A DNA stretch of 64,000 nucleotides. It comes from Sphingobium sp. Z007 (GTDB lineage Bacteria; Pseudomonadota; Alphaproteobacteria; Sphingomonadales; Sphingomonadaceae). Below, piece after piece: positions 33,273-42,065 of the stretch (positions are counted from its first letter, which is position 1; the number at the start of each line of letters is the position of its first letter). The stretch lies in NCBI RefSeq assembly GCF_900013425.1, contig NZ_FBXK01000001.1, positions 594,001 through 658,000 on the forward strand. The letters are read 5' to 3'. A program made the translations under genes and the position numbers. A model generated the notes under the pieces. The model was not told where the DNA came from, did not search any database, and saw only the letters and a program-made list of their open reading frames with translations.

Positions 33273-34463
33273 ATGACCATTCTCAAGGATATTCGCGTTC
33301 TCGACTGCTCGATCGCCATGGCCGGGCCGTTCGCGGCGCAGCGGTTGGGCGATATGGGCGCCGACGTCGTCAAGGTCGAACCGACTAGCGGCGAATGGCA
33401 GCGCCACGCCTCGGCCGGCGGCGCGACCGGCAACAGCATCAACGTCTCCTTCCTCTCGCTCAACCGCAACAAGCGGTCGCTGGCGATCGATCTGAAATCG
33501 CCCGAAGGCAAGGCGGTGCTGCTCGACCTCGTGAAGGACGCCGACATCTTCCTCCAGAACTACCGCCCCGGCGTCGCCGAACGGCTTGGCGTCGATTATG
33601 CGACCCTGTCTGCGATCAACCCGCGCCTCATCTATGTGTCCATGTCCGGCTATGGCGAGGATGGACCCTATCGCCTTTATCCGGGGCAGGATCTGCTGCT
33701 CCAGGGCATGTCGGGCGCCATGCTGTCGGCCGGGGCGGAAGGCGCGCCGCCATCGCCCGCCGGCCAATATCTGGTCGATGCGGTGACCGCCTATACCGCC
33801 TTCGAAGGCGCGCTCGCCGCGCTCTTCCACCGCGAACGGACCGGGGAGGGGCAGCTGGTGCAGGTCAATATGCTCGACGCCATAACGACCCTCCAGATGC
33901 AGGAATTGTCGGTCTTCACCGTTGGCGGCAAAGCGCAGACGCGCTCTGCCGAACCCCACGCCCACAGCTATATCCGCGCGCCCTATGGCGTGTTCGCGAC
34001 GGCCGACGGCTATATGACGCTGGCCATGGCGTCGCTCAAAACATTGGGGCAGGTGCTGGACGATCCCTTCTTTGCCGAACTGGATGAAGAACGGGACGGC
34101 TGGACCCAGCGCGACGCCATCTTCGCCCAGGTGAAGACGCATCTCGTCACCCGTGATACCGCCTATTGGCTGGAGACGTTCCGCGCCGTCGATATCTGGT
34201 GCGGGCCGGTCTATGGCTATGCCGACTTGGTCGACGATCCACAGATCCAGCACAACGGCACTTTCGTCGAATATGACCATGCGACCGAAGGCCGGGTCAA
34301 GGTGCCGGGCTTCCCCATCCGCTTCTCCAAGACGCCGTCCGCCATTACCCGCGGCGCGCCGCTGGTCGGCGAACATAGCCGCGATGTGCTGGGGGAAATC
34401 GGTCGCAGCGAAGAGCAAATCGCGCAGCTGATCGAATCCGGCGTGGTGCGCCAGCACGCATGA
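33273..34463 (+). CDS. Type III CoA-transferase (CaiB/BaiF family)
   Basis: 396 residues from ATG 33273. The frame is open further upstream but only as a shadow of the SDR. It starts LKDIRVLDCSIAMAGPFAAQRLGDMGADVVKVEPTSGE, the classic CaiB/BaiF start, with NKRSLAIDLKSPEGK, and the catalytic Asp expected in GQYLVDAVTAY. The C-terminal region has PFFAELDEERDGWTQRD and TYGY-like substrate-loop features. It transfers CoA between carboxylic acids. Its presence in a sugar operon, directly followed by a solute-binding-like protein and an enoyl-CoA hydratase, is unusual and suggests that an organic acid made from the sugar is handled as a CoA ester. Confidence 0.9.
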   Translation: MTILKDIRVLDCSIAMAGPFAAQRLGDMGADVVKVEPTSGEWQRHASAGGATGNSINVSFLSLNRNKRSLAIDLKSPEGKAVLLDLVKDADIFLQNYRPGVAERLGVDYATLSAINPRLIYVSMSGYGEDGPYRLYPGQDLLLQGMSGAMLSAGAEGAPPSPAGQYLVDAVTAYTAFEGALAALFHRERTGEGQLVQVNMLDAITTLQMQELSVFTVGGKAQTRSAEPHAHSYIRAPYGVFATADGYMTLAMASLKTLGQVLDDPFFAELDEERDGWTQRDAIFAQVKTHLVTRDTAYWLETFRAVDIWCGPVYGYADLVDDPQIQHNGTFVEYDHATEGRVKVPGFPIRFSKTPSAITRGAPLVGEHSRDVLGEIGRSEEQIAQLIESGVVRQHA

Positions 34464-35581
34464 GCCTGCCCCATTATCGCGGCCTGACCTGGGATCATCC
34501 GCGCGGCTATCGCGCGCTGGAGGCGGCGGCGCGCGATATCGCGCCGGAGCAGGGGCTGACCATCGCCTGGGACCGCCATGCGCTGGAGGGGTTCGAAGCT
34601 GCGCCGATCGCCGATCTGGCCGCGCGCTACGACCTGATCGTGCTCGACCATCCGCATGTCGGCGAAGCGGTGGCGCAGGACTGCCTGCTGCCGATGGAAA
34701 GCCTGTTCGATGCCATCATGCTGGCGGAGTTGGAGAGGGCGGCGATCGGCCGTTCGCTCGTCAGTTATCGTTATGCCGATGCGCATTGGGCGCTGCCGCT
34801 CGACGCCGCGACGCAGGTCATGGCCCATGCCCGCGACCGGATCGATATACCACCCTCGACCTGGGATGCCGTGATCGCACTCGCCGCCAGCCAGCCCGTC
34901 GCGCTGTCGCTTGCCGGGCCGCACGCCATCCTCTCCTTCCAATCGATCGTTGCTGCACTGGGCGCGGTTCGTCCGGTAGACGGATTTGTCGATCGGCAGG
35001 CGGGCCGCGACGCCTATGCGATCATGGCGGCGCTGACAGGGGCGACCAGCCGCGCTTTTGTAGAGTCCAATCCTATCGCGCTGCTCGAAGCGATGGCGGC
35101 GGGTAAGGATATTGCCCTTGTGCCGCTCATTTACGGATATGTGAATTATGCCGCCGCAGGGCGCGTGAGTTTCGCTGATGCGCCGCGCGGGTCATCGGGC
35201 ATCGGATCGATCCTGGGCGGCACCGGCATCGCCGTGTCGAAACGCTGCGCCATGACCCCGGCGCTCAAAACGCACCTCCTTTGGCTGATGAGCGAGGAGG
35301 CCCAGCGCGACTTCATTCCCGCGCAGGACGGCCAGCCCTCGCTGCGCACCGCCTGGGCCGACCCGCAGGTCGATGCCCGCTGGGGCGGCTTCTACAGCGG
35401 GACGCGCGCCACGCTGGAGGCGGCCAGCCTGCGTCCGCGCCATGATGGCGCCATTCCCTTTCAGACCGAAGCCTCCGCCCGGCTCCGCGCCGCCCTGATC
35501 GACGGCGAGCCTGCCGATCCGGTGCTGGATACTATCGAAGCGGCTTTCCACCGCCATCATCGCAAAGGAACCGAGCTATGA
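34460..35581 (+). CDS. Solute-binding-protein-like fold without signal peptide (family 1 SBP-like)
   Basis: 373 residues; the start overlaps the CoA-transferase stop (ATGA). It begins MSLPHYRGLTWDHPRGYRALEAAARD, with no hydrophobic leader or lipobox. Inside it shows the pattern of extracellular solute-binding proteins: RYDLIVLDHPHVGEAV, WALPLDAATQVMAHARDRIDIPPSTWDAVIALA, GKDIALVPLIYGYVNYA and ILGGTGIAVSKRCAMTPALKTHLLWLMSEEAQRDF. No ABC permease or ATPase is nearby. The stop overlaps the next gene. It is therefore probably a cytoplasmic protein that binds, or has evolved to act on, a metabolite of this operon. I do not recognise a characterised relative. Confidence 0.75.
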   Translation: MSLPHYRGLTWDHPRGYRALEAAARDIAPEQGLTIAWDRHALEGFEAAPIADLAARYDLIVLDHPHVGEAVAQDCLLPMESLFDAIMLAELERAAIGRSLVSYRYADAHWALPLDAATQVMAHARDRIDIPPSTWDAVIALAASQPVALSLAGPHAILSFQSIVAALGAVRPVDGFVDRQAGRDAYAIMAALTGATSRAFVESNPIALLEAMAAGKDIALVPLIYGYVNYAAAGRVSFADAPRGSSGIGSILGGTGIAVSKRCAMTPALKTHLLWLMSEEAQRDFIPAQDGQPSLRTAWADPQVDARWGGFYSGTRATLEAASLRPRHDGAIPFQTEASARLRAALIDGEPADPVLDTIEAAFHRHHRKGTEL

Positions 35582-36348
35582 GCGCCCAACTGCGCTTCGA
35601 CATCGCCGATCGCATCGCCACTATCACGCTCAACCGCCCGGAAAAGCTCAACGCGATGACGCCGGAGATGGCGGCGGCGCTGGTCGATTCGGTCAGCGAG
35701 TGCAACAGTTCCGACGCGGTGCGCGTGCTGATCGTGACGGGTGCGGGGAAGAAGGCTTTCTCGGCCGGTTCCGATATTGCGACGCTGGACGCCTATGCGA
35801 CCCCCTGGGACTTTCGCAACCGGCAGGATTATTGCGATGCGCTGCGCGCCTGCCGCAAGCCGGTAATCGCGGCGATCAACGGCTATGCCCTGGGCGGGGG
35901 GCTGGAAACCGCCATGGCCTGCGACATCCGCATCGCGTCGAGCAACGCCCGCTTTGCCGCGCCGGAAATCAAGCTGGGCTGGATCGGCGGCGGCGGCATG
36001 GCGGTGGGGCTGGCCCATTCGATCGGCATGTCGAACGCGGCGCTAATGCTCTACACCGGCGATATGGTTAGCGCCGAGCAGGCCTTGGCTTGGGGGCTGA
36101 TCAGCGAAGTGACCGCGCCCGACCAGTTGCTGGCGCGCGCGCAGGCTATCGCCGCCACCATTGCGGAGCGCGCCCCGATCGCCGCGGAAACCGCCAAGCT
36201 CAACCTGCGCGCCGCGCACCAGATGCCTTATGACAAGGCGATCGACTATGAGCGCGATCTGCAAGCGATCTGCTTCGCCACAGCCGACGCCGCCGAGGGT
36301 CGCGCCGCCTTTGCCGAGCGGCGCGCGCCCGATTTCCACCGGCGCTGA
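35578..36348 (+). CDS. Enoyl-CoA hydratase/isomerase family protein
   Basis: 256 residues, ATGA overlap with the previous gene. Crotonase signatures: ATITLNRPEKLNAMTPEM, AFSAGSDIATLDAY (oxyanion hole), VIAAINGYALGGGLETAMACDIRIAS and FAAPEIKLGWIGGGG. Both candidate catalytic Glu positions (GGGLETAM and APEIKLG) are acidic, so hydratase or dehydratase chemistry is possible. It is co-translated with the CoA-transferase and the SBP-like protein, which implies a shared CoA-linked substrate. The oxyanion-hole sequence GSDIATL is close to that of carnitinyl-CoA dehydratases, but I would not transfer that specificity. Confidence 0.9.
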   Translation: MSAQLRFDIADRIATITLNRPEKLNAMTPEMAAALVDSVSECNSSDAVRVLIVTGAGKKAFSAGSDIATLDAYATPWDFRNRQDYCDALRACRKPVIAAINGYALGGGLETAMACDIRIASSNARFAAPEIKLGWIGGGGMAVGLAHSIGMSNAALMLYTGDMVSAEQALAWGLISEVTAPDQLLARAQAIAATIAERAPIAAETAKLNLRAAHQMPYDKAIDYERDLQAICFATADAAEGRAAFAERRAPDFHRR

Positions 36349-36351
36349 CCC

Positions 36352-37518
36352 ATGGACCTGACCCCAGCCGCGATCCTGCCGACCGATCCCCAAGCCCTCT
36401 TGTTCGGTCGCGTCTGGCGGCCCGATCGCGACGGGCCGTCGCTGGTGCGGGTCGATGGCGATCGACTGACCGATATCTCCATCTGCTTCGCGACCGCGCG
36501 CGACCTGTGCGAAGCCGCCTCCCCGGCGCAGGCGCTGCGCGACGCGAAGGGCGAGGATGCCGGCTCCCTTGCCGACATCCTCGCCAACACCCCGCCGGAG
36601 CGCCGCGATCCGACGCAGCCCTGGCTGCTGTCCCCCATCGACCTGCAAGCCGTGAAGGCGGCAGGCGTGACCTTCGTCACATCTATGCTGGAACGGGTGA
36701 TCGAGGAGAAAGCGCGGGGCGACCGGCAAGCCGCCGTCCAGATTCGCGAGCAGGTGCGCGCGCTGGTCGGTAACGATCTGCGCGACCTCAAGCCAGGGTC
36801 GCCGCAGGCCGCGCAACTCAAGCAGACGCTGATCGACGCAGGCGCATGGAGCCAATATCTGGAGGTCGGCATCGGCCCCGACGCCGAAATCTTCACCAAG
36901 GCGCAGCCGATGGCGACGGTTGGCGCGGGCAGCGCCATCGGCGTCCATCCCGCGTCGGTCTGGAACAATCCAGAACCCGAAGTGGTGCTGGTGATCGCAT
37001 CGGACGGGCGGATTGTCGGCGCGACGCTGGGCAATGACGTCAATCTGCGCGATGTCGAGGGGCGCTCTGCGCTGCTGCTGGGCAAGGCCAAGGACAATAT
37101 GGCCGCGGCGGCGGTCGGCCCCTTCGTGCGGTTGTTCGACGGCGGCTTCGACCTCAAGGCGGTGGAGGCGATCACCGTCTCCCTGTCCGTCCATGGTCGG
37201 GACGGCTTCGTCATGGAAGGGCGATCGGCGATGGCGCAGATCAGCCGTTCCCCCGCAGAGCTTGCGGCGCAGGCGGTGAACGCCCATCATCCCTATCCCG
37301 ATGGCCTCATCCTCTATCTCGGCACGCTCTTCGCGCCAACACAGGACCGGGGCGAGCCGGGACGGGGTTTCACCCATGCGGAAGGAGACGAGGTGCGGAT
37401 TGGCTGTGATGAGTTGGGGACTTTGGTGAATCGGGTGACGGCCACCGATCGGGTCGAACCATGGACCTTTGGCGTCGGCGCGCTAATGCGCAACCTGGCC
37501 CGGCGAGGCCTGTTGTGA
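36352..37518 (+). CDS. FAH-superfamily 2-keto-3-deoxy-pentonate dehydratase-like protein (XylX type)
   Basis: 388 residues, longer than ordinary FAH hydrolases. The middle and C-terminal parts, LERVIEEKARGD, SQYLEVGIGPDAEIFTKAQP, WNNPEPEVVLVI, LGNDVNLRDVEGRSALLLGKAKDN and the end PWTFGVGALMRNLARRGLL, match what I know of Caulobacter XylX and related 2-keto-3-deoxy-pentonate dehydratases. Acidic metal ligands lie in NPEPEVV and GNDVNLRD. It would convert a 2-keto-3-deoxy-pentonate (from arabinose or xylose) to alpha-ketoglutarate semialdehyde, but a semialdehyde dehydrogenase is not in the window. Other keto-acid substrates remain possible. Three-base gap after the hydratase gene; the next gene overlaps its stop. 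Confidence 0.8.
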   Translation: MDLTPAAILPTDPQALLFGRVWRPDRDGPSLVRVDGDRLTDISICFATARDLCEAASPAQALRDAKGEDAGSLADILANTPPERRDPTQPWLLSPIDLQAVKAAGVTFVTSMLERVIEEKARGDRQAAVQIREQVRALVGNDLRDLKPGSPQAAQLKQTLIDAGAWSQYLEVGIGPDAEIFTKAQPMATVGAGSAIGVHPASVWNNPEPEVVLVIASDGRIVGATLGNDVNLRDVEGRSALLLGKAKDNMAAAAVGPFVRLFDGGFDLKAVEAITVSLSVHGRDGFVMEGRSAMAQISRSPAELAAQAVNAHHPYPDGLILYLGTLFAPTQDRGEPGRGFTHAEGDEVRIGCDELGTLVNRVTATDRVEPWTFGVGALMRNLARRGLL

Positions 37519-38474
37519 GCGCGCGCCCCCGCATCCTTCTCACCCGGCGCTGGCCGGAGGAGGTCGAACAACGGTTGATAGCGTCCTATGACGTGACCCT
37601 AAACGAAAGTGACCGGCCGATGGACGCGGCGTCGCTGGCCCAGGCGATGCGCGATCATGATGCGCTCTGCCCGACCGTCACCGATCGGCTGACGCGCGAC
37701 ATCGTGCTGGCCCAAGGGCGCCGGGCGCGGATCATTGCCAATTATGGCGCGGGCTATGAGCATATCGATCTCGACGCCGCGCGCGAAGCGGGGCTGGCCG
37801 TCACCAACACGCCCGATGTGCTGACGGAGGCGACCGCCGACATCGCCATGACCCTGATGCTGATGGCGATGCGCCGGGCAAGCGAGGGTGAGCGCGAGTT
37901 GCGGGCCGGCGACTGGGCCGGCTGGCGGCCGACCCATATGATCGGCCAGTCGCTCGACGGCAAGCTGCTGGGGCTGGTCGGCTTCGGCCGGATCGCGCGC
38001 GCAGTGGCCAAGCGTGCGGCGGCCTTCGGGATGCGCATCGCCTATCATAGTCGGCGGCCAGCCGACGATATGCCGGCCGATGCCTATTTTGCCGATCTTG
38101 GCGCGCTGGCGCAGCAGGCGGATGTCCTGTCGCTCCATGCGCCGGGCGGCGCGGAGACGCGGCACATGGTCGATGCGGCGTTGCTGGCGCGGATGCCGGT
38201 CCATGGCGTGCTGGTAAATACCGGGCGGGGATCGCTGGTCGATGAAGCCGCGCTGGCGCAGTCCCTGGCGGAGCAACGGATCGCAGCCGCCGGGCTTGAC
38301 GTCTATGAAAGCGAACCGCAGGTGCATCCCACTCTGATTGCCCTGCGCAATGTCGTGCTGCTCCCGCATCTGGGCAGTGCGACGATCGAGGCGCGCACCG
38401 CCATGGGGATGAAGGTCGCGGACAATCTCGACCGTTTCTTTGCCGGCGAGCCGCTGCATGACCCCGTCGCTTGA
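37515..38474 (+). CDS. D-2-hydroxyacid dehydrogenase (glyoxylate/hydroxypyruvate reductase type)
   Basis: 319 residues from a GTG that overlaps the previous stop (GTGA). Motifs: IANYGAGYEHIDLDAAREAGLAVTNTP, the NAD site LGLVGFGRIARAVAKRAAAFG, then LSLHAPGGAETRHM, VLVNTGRGSLVDEAAL with the catalytic Arg region, GLDVYESEPQ and the active-site His in LLPHLGSATIEAR. It belongs to the GyaR/GhrB group that reduces glyoxylate or hydroxypyruvate. The following gene is a D-glycerate kinase, so hydroxypyruvate (or tartronate semialdehyde isomer) to D-glycerate is the natural reading. Confidence 0.88.
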   Translation: MSARPRILLTRRWPEEVEQRLIASYDVTLNESDRPMDAASLAQAMRDHDALCPTVTDRLTRDIVLAQGRRARIIANYGAGYEHIDLDAAREAGLAVTNTPDVLTEATADIAMTLMLMAMRRASEGERELRAGDWAGWRPTHMIGQSLDGKLLGLVGFGRIARAVAKRAAAFGMRIAYHSRRPADDMPADAYFADLGALAQQADVLSLHAPGGAETRHMVDAALLARMPVHGVLVNTGRGSLVDEAALAQSLAEQRIAAAGLDVYESEPQVHPTLIALRNVVLLPHLGSATIEARTAMGMKVADNLDRFFAGEPLHDPVA

Positions 38475-39243
38475 CCGGATCGCCGCGGCGACGCGGACAT
38501 GGCTTGCGGCGACCGACCGGCCGCTGATCCTGGGCCTGTGCGGCGCGCAGGGATCGGGCAAATCGACGATCGCGGCCGGATTGCAAACGCAGATGGAGGC
38601 GGAAGGACGGCGGACCGCGATCCTGTCGCTAGACGACCTCTATCTGAGCGGCGCGGCGCGGGCGCGACTGGCGCAAGCGGTGCATCCGCTCTTTCGCACG
38701 CGCGGGGTGCCGGGCACCCATGATGCAGTGCGCGGCATCGCCATTCTGGATGTGGCCAAGGGCGGTGAGGCGCTGCTGCTGCCGCGTTTCGACAAGGGAC
38801 GGGACGAACCGTTCGCGCAGGATGAAGCGGCCGGGCCGGTCGATCTGCTGATCTTCGAGGGCTGGTGCGTCGGTGCGCGGCCGCAGGCGGAAACGGCGCT
38901 CGCCGCGCCGGTCAATGCGCTGGAGCGGCGCGAAGACCCGGACGCGGTCTGGCGGCGGCATGTCAACCGCCAGCTCTGGGGCATCTATGCCGAATTGTTC
39001 GCCCGCATCGACCGGCTGGTCCTGCTCGCCGCGCCTGACTTTGCCGTAGTGCGCGACTGGCGCGGGCAGCAGGAGGAGGCTTTGTGGGCCAGCAAGGCCA
39101 GCGGGGCGATGGACGCCGCGCAACTCGACCGCTTCGTGCAGCATTATGAGCGGCTGACCCGGCATATATTGGCGGAAATGCCGGGCCGCGCTGATCTCAC
39201 ACTATCCCTCGACCATAACCGCCAGCCAAGGGCCGCAGCATGA
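38458..39243 (+). CDS. D-glycerate 3-kinase-like P-loop kinase
   Basis: 261 residues from ATG 38458; an ATG at 38440 would add six residues. Walker A is [11 protein letters not shown] at about residues 27-37; [32 protein letters not shown] and [13 protein letters not shown] are the hallmarks of the GLYK family (plant-type glycerate 3-kinase and yeast Tda10 relatives). It phosphorylates D-glycerate to 3-phosphoglycerate for entry to glycolysis. It overlaps the hydroxyacid dehydrogenase gene by 17 bp and the lactate dehydrogenase gene by 4 bp (ATGA). Confidence 0.87.
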   Translation: MTPSLDRIAAATRTWLAATDRPLILGLCGAQGSGKSTIAAGLQTQMEAEGRRTAILSLDDLYLSGAARARLAQAVHPLFRTRGVPGTHDAVRGIAILDVAKGGEALLLPRFDKGRDEPFAQDEAAGPVDLLIFEGWCVGARPQAETALAAPVNALERREDPDAVWRRHVNRQLWGIYAELFARIDRLVLLAAPDFAVVRDWRGQQEEALWASKASGAMDAAQLDRFVQHYERLTRHILAEMPGRADLTLSLDHNRQPRAAA

Positions 39244-40370
39244 TTATTTCCTCTCCGCTCGACTATCGCGAAGCGGCGCGACGGCGGCTGCCGTGCTTCC
39301 TGTTCGACTATGTCGATGGTGGCGCCTTTGGCGAAGAGACGATGGCGGCCAATCGCGCCGACCTGGCCGATATAAAGCTGCGTCAGCGGGTGCTGCGCGA
39401 TGTGTCGGCGCTCAGCCTGGAAACCACGCTGTTCGGCGAAAAGATGGCGATGCCGCTGCTGCTCGCCCCGATCGGTCTGGGCGGCATGATGCGGCGGCGC
39501 GGCGAGTTGCAGGTGGCGCGCGCCGCCTGTCGCGCCTCCATTCCCTATATCCTGTCGACCGTCAGCGTCTGTTCGGTGACCGAAGTGATCGAGGATTGCG
39601 GAAGGCCGGTCTGGTTCCAGCTTTATGTGCTCAAGGATCGCGGCTTCATGCGTCATGCGCTGGAGCGGGCGCAGGCGCTGGGCGTGACCAAGCTGGTCTT
39701 CACCGTCGATATGCCTTTGCCCGGCGCGCGCTATCGCGACGCCCATTCGGGGATGAGCGGCCCCCATGCGCCGCTGCGCCGGATGATTCAGGCGATGGGG
39801 CGGCCCGGTTGGGCGTGGGACGTGGGTTTGCGAGGGCGGCCCCATGACCTGGGCAACGTCTCCGCCTATCGCGGCCAGCCCACCGATCTGGCCGATTATA
39901 TCGGCTGGCTGGGCGCCAATTTCGATCCGTCCATCACCTGGGCCGACCTGGAATGGATACGCGACGCATGGAAGGGCGAGATGATCGTCAAGGGCATATT
40001 GGACCCGGACGATGCGCGCGATGCCGTGCGTTTCGGCGCGGACGGCGTTATCGTGTCCAACCATGGCGGGCGGCAATTGGACGGCGCGCTATCGACTGCA
40101 CGCGCCCTGCCGGCCATCGCCGATGCGGTGGGCGACGACTTGACCGTGCTGGTGGATGGCGGGGTGCGGACCGGATTGGACGTGGTGCGGATGCTGGCTT
40201 TGGGCGCGCGCGGCGTTCTGCTGGGCCGCGCCTATATCTACGCGCTGGCGGCGCAGGGGGAGCCGGGCGTGACCCATCTTCTGGACCTGATTGCGCAGGG
40301 GATGAAGCTATCGATGGCGCTCAGCGGCGCGAAAAGCGTCAACGAGTTGGACAGTTCTACGCTGGTTTAG
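39240..40370 (+). CDS. lldD: FMN-dependent L-lactate dehydrogenase / L-2-hydroxyacid oxidase
   Basis: 376 residues. FMN-binding TIM barrel with [78 protein letters not shown], and the catalytic His/Arg in [10 protein letters not shown] (about residue 273), then [27 protein letters not shown]. It oxidises L-lactate to pyruvate, donating electrons to the membrane chain. Last gene of the operon. It suits the L-lactate expected from cleavage of 2,4-diketo-3-deoxy-fuconate or -rhamnonate by the hydrolase at 50278. Glycolate oxidase activity is the main alternative. Confidence 0.9.
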   Translation: MIISSPLDYREAARRRLPCFLFDYVDGGAFGEETMAANRADLADIKLRQRVLRDVSALSLETTLFGEKMAMPLLLAPIGLGGMMRRRGELQVARAACRASIPYILSTVSVCSVTEVIEDCGRPVWFQLYVLKDRGFMRHALERAQALGVTKLVFTVDMPLPGARYRDAHSGMSGPHAPLRRMIQAMGRPGWAWDVGLRGRPHDLGNVSAYRGQPTDLADYIGWLGANFDPSITWADLEWIRDAWKGEMIVKGILDPDDARDAVRFGADGVIVSNHGGRQLDGALSTARALPAIADAVGDDLTVLVDGGVRTGLDVVRMLALGARGVLLGRAYIYALAAQGEPGVTHLLDLIAQGMKLSMALSGAKSVNELDSSTLV

Positions 40371-40383
40371 GGTTGGCACACCA

Positions 40384-40420
40384 CTCTCATTATGTAATAC
40401 GTCATACAACATAATGAGAG
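40384..40420. promoter_or_regulatory. Operator site D with perfect 12-bp flanking inverted repeat, upstream of GH28
   Basis: CTCTCATTATGT (40384-40395) and ACATAATGAGAG (40409-40420) are perfect inverted repeats. Between and partly within them lies the core TGTAATACGTCATACA (40393-40408), which reads as TGTATGACGTATTACA on the other strand, so it is the most symmetrical of the six operators. It ends 9 bp before the GH28 start codon, spanning the ribosome-site region. Confidence 0.68.
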
Positions 40421-40429
40421 GATCGCAGC

Positions 40430-42055
40430 ATGAGCAGCGTGATAGAGCGCGCGATGTTCAGCCGTCGCGCCATGACGGCGGGTTTGGGCGTGGCTTTCGC
40501 ACTGGCGGCATCGCCGGTCCGCGCCACCGGCTCGCTGAGCGGCTTCCACAATGTTCGCGACCATGGCGCGCGCGGTGACGGCATCGCGATCGATTCCGAC
40601 TCCATCAACCGCGCGATCGAGGCCGCCAGCGCGGCGGGGGGCGGGACGGTGGTCGTGCCGCCGGGCCATTATCTGTGCTTCTCGATCCGCCTGAAAAGCT
40701 ACATCACGCTGCTTCTGATGCCCGGCAGCATCATCGAGGCGGCCGATCCTCGCCGGCACAAGGGCCGCTATGACCTGCCCGAAGGCGTGTATGACGAACA
40801 ATATGTCGATTATGGCGTCGCCCATTTCCACAACGCCCTGATCTATGGCGATGGCGTCACCGATGTCGCGATCGTGGGACGCGGGCTGATCCACGGCATC
40901 GGCCTGGACCGCGAAGGGCCGACCCCACGCTGGCACGGCATGGCCGGGTGGAAGTCGCCCAAGGAGCAGGGGCTGTCCGCCGATGCCGCGCGCCGGGCGA
41001 TCCCGCGCGAAATGGCTTATGAAGGGCGCGGCAATAAAGCGGTGGCGCTGCGCCGCTGCCGCAATGTGCTGCTGCGCGACTTCACCATCCTGCAGGGCGG
41101 GCATTTCGCCTGCTATGTGCTGGGATCGACCAACGTGACGATCGACAATCTGACGGTCGATACCGATCGCGACGGCATAGACATTGATTGTTGCCGCGAC
41201 GTGCGGATCAACAACTGCATCGTCAACGCGCCCAAGGACGACGCGATCGTCCTCAAAAGCAGTTATGCGCTGAACGAGCCGGTCTTTTGCGAGGATGTGA
41301 CCGTCATCGGTTGCAAGACCAGTGGCTATGACTTGGGATCGCTGGTCGGCGGCAGCTATCGCCCGTCGCCCTATCGTTCAGTGGATGACGTCGGCGTTCT
41401 GGGACGGATCAAACTCGGCACCGATTCCGCCACGGGCTTCCGCAATATCCTGATCTCTGGTTGCACCTGCGAACATACGCGGGGATTGCAACTGGGCGCG
41501 ATCGATGGGGGCGTGCTGGAGGACGTGACCTTCAGCGACATCAACCTGCGCAACCCGGTCAACCATCCTATTTTCGTTCGGCTGGCGGCGCGCAACCGGT
41601 CCCCGCGCGGCACTGGTCCCTCGCGGGTGCGGCGGGTGCGTTTTTCCGACATCAATGTGTCGGGCGCGCCCGGTCCCTATGCCTGTGGCATCATCGGCAA
41701 TCCCGGTGAACCGATCGAGGATGTGAGCTTCTCCAACGTCCATGTCCGCTCGGCCGGCGGCGGCAGCGAAGCCGATGCGCGCCGCGCCATTCCCGAACGG
41801 CCCGCCAGCAGTCTGGAGCCGAGCTTCATGGGCGCGTTTCCGTCCCATGGCCTCTATGTCCGCCACGCCCGCAACATCAGCCTGCGCGACGTCAGTTTCG
41901 ATGTGGATGCGGCGGATGCCCGCCCGGCGATAATGTTCGACGATGTGCAGGGCGCGGCGGTGGATGGTTTGCGCTCCCGCCATGCGCGCGATGCCGCGAT
42001 CCGATCGGTCGCGAGCAGCGGCATCCAGATCGGCGATGTCCAGACATTGGTTTGA
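40430..42055 (+). CDS. GH28-family glycoside hydrolase (polygalacturonase-like), secreted
   Basis: 541 residues. The N-terminus MFSRRAMTAGLGVAFALAASPVRA looks like a Tat-type signal. The mature part starts FHNVRDHGARGDGIAIDSDSINRAIEAA, the usual start of GH28 beta-helices. Catalytic motifs are DTDRDGIDID (for NTDGID), PKDDAIVLKS and GRIKLGT, each matching a GH28 active-site block at about residues 244, 270 and 325. It should hydrolyse galacturonide or rhamnogalacturonan linkages in the periplasm. It is followed by a GH2 gene 10 bp later and is preceded by operator D. Confidence 0.9.
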   Translation: MSSVIERAMFSRRAMTAGLGVAFALAASPVRATGSLSGFHNVRDHGARGDGIAIDSDSINRAIEAASAAGGGTVVVPPGHYLCFSIRLKSYITLLLMPGSIIEAADPRRHKGRYDLPEGVYDEQYVDYGVAHFHNALIYGDGVTDVAIVGRGLIHGIGLDREGPTPRWHGMAGWKSPKEQGLSADAARRAIPREMAYEGRGNKAVALRRCRNVLLRDFTILQGGHFACYVLGSTNVTIDNLTVDTDRDGIDIDCCRDVRINNCIVNAPKDDAIVLKSSYALNEPVFCEDVTVIGCKTSGYDLGSLVGGSYRPSPYRSVDDVGVLGRIKLGTDSATGFRNILISGCTCEHTRGLQLGAIDGGVLEDVTFSDINLRNPVNHPIFVRLAARNRSPRGTGPSRVRRVRFSDINVSGAPGPYACGIIGNPGEPIEDVSFSNVHVRSAGGGSEADARRAIPERPASSLEPSFMGAFPSHGLYVRHARNISLRDVSFDVDAADARPAIMFDDVQGAAVDGLRSRHARDAAIRSVASSGIQIGDVQTLV

Positions 42056-42065
42056 AGGAATGACG

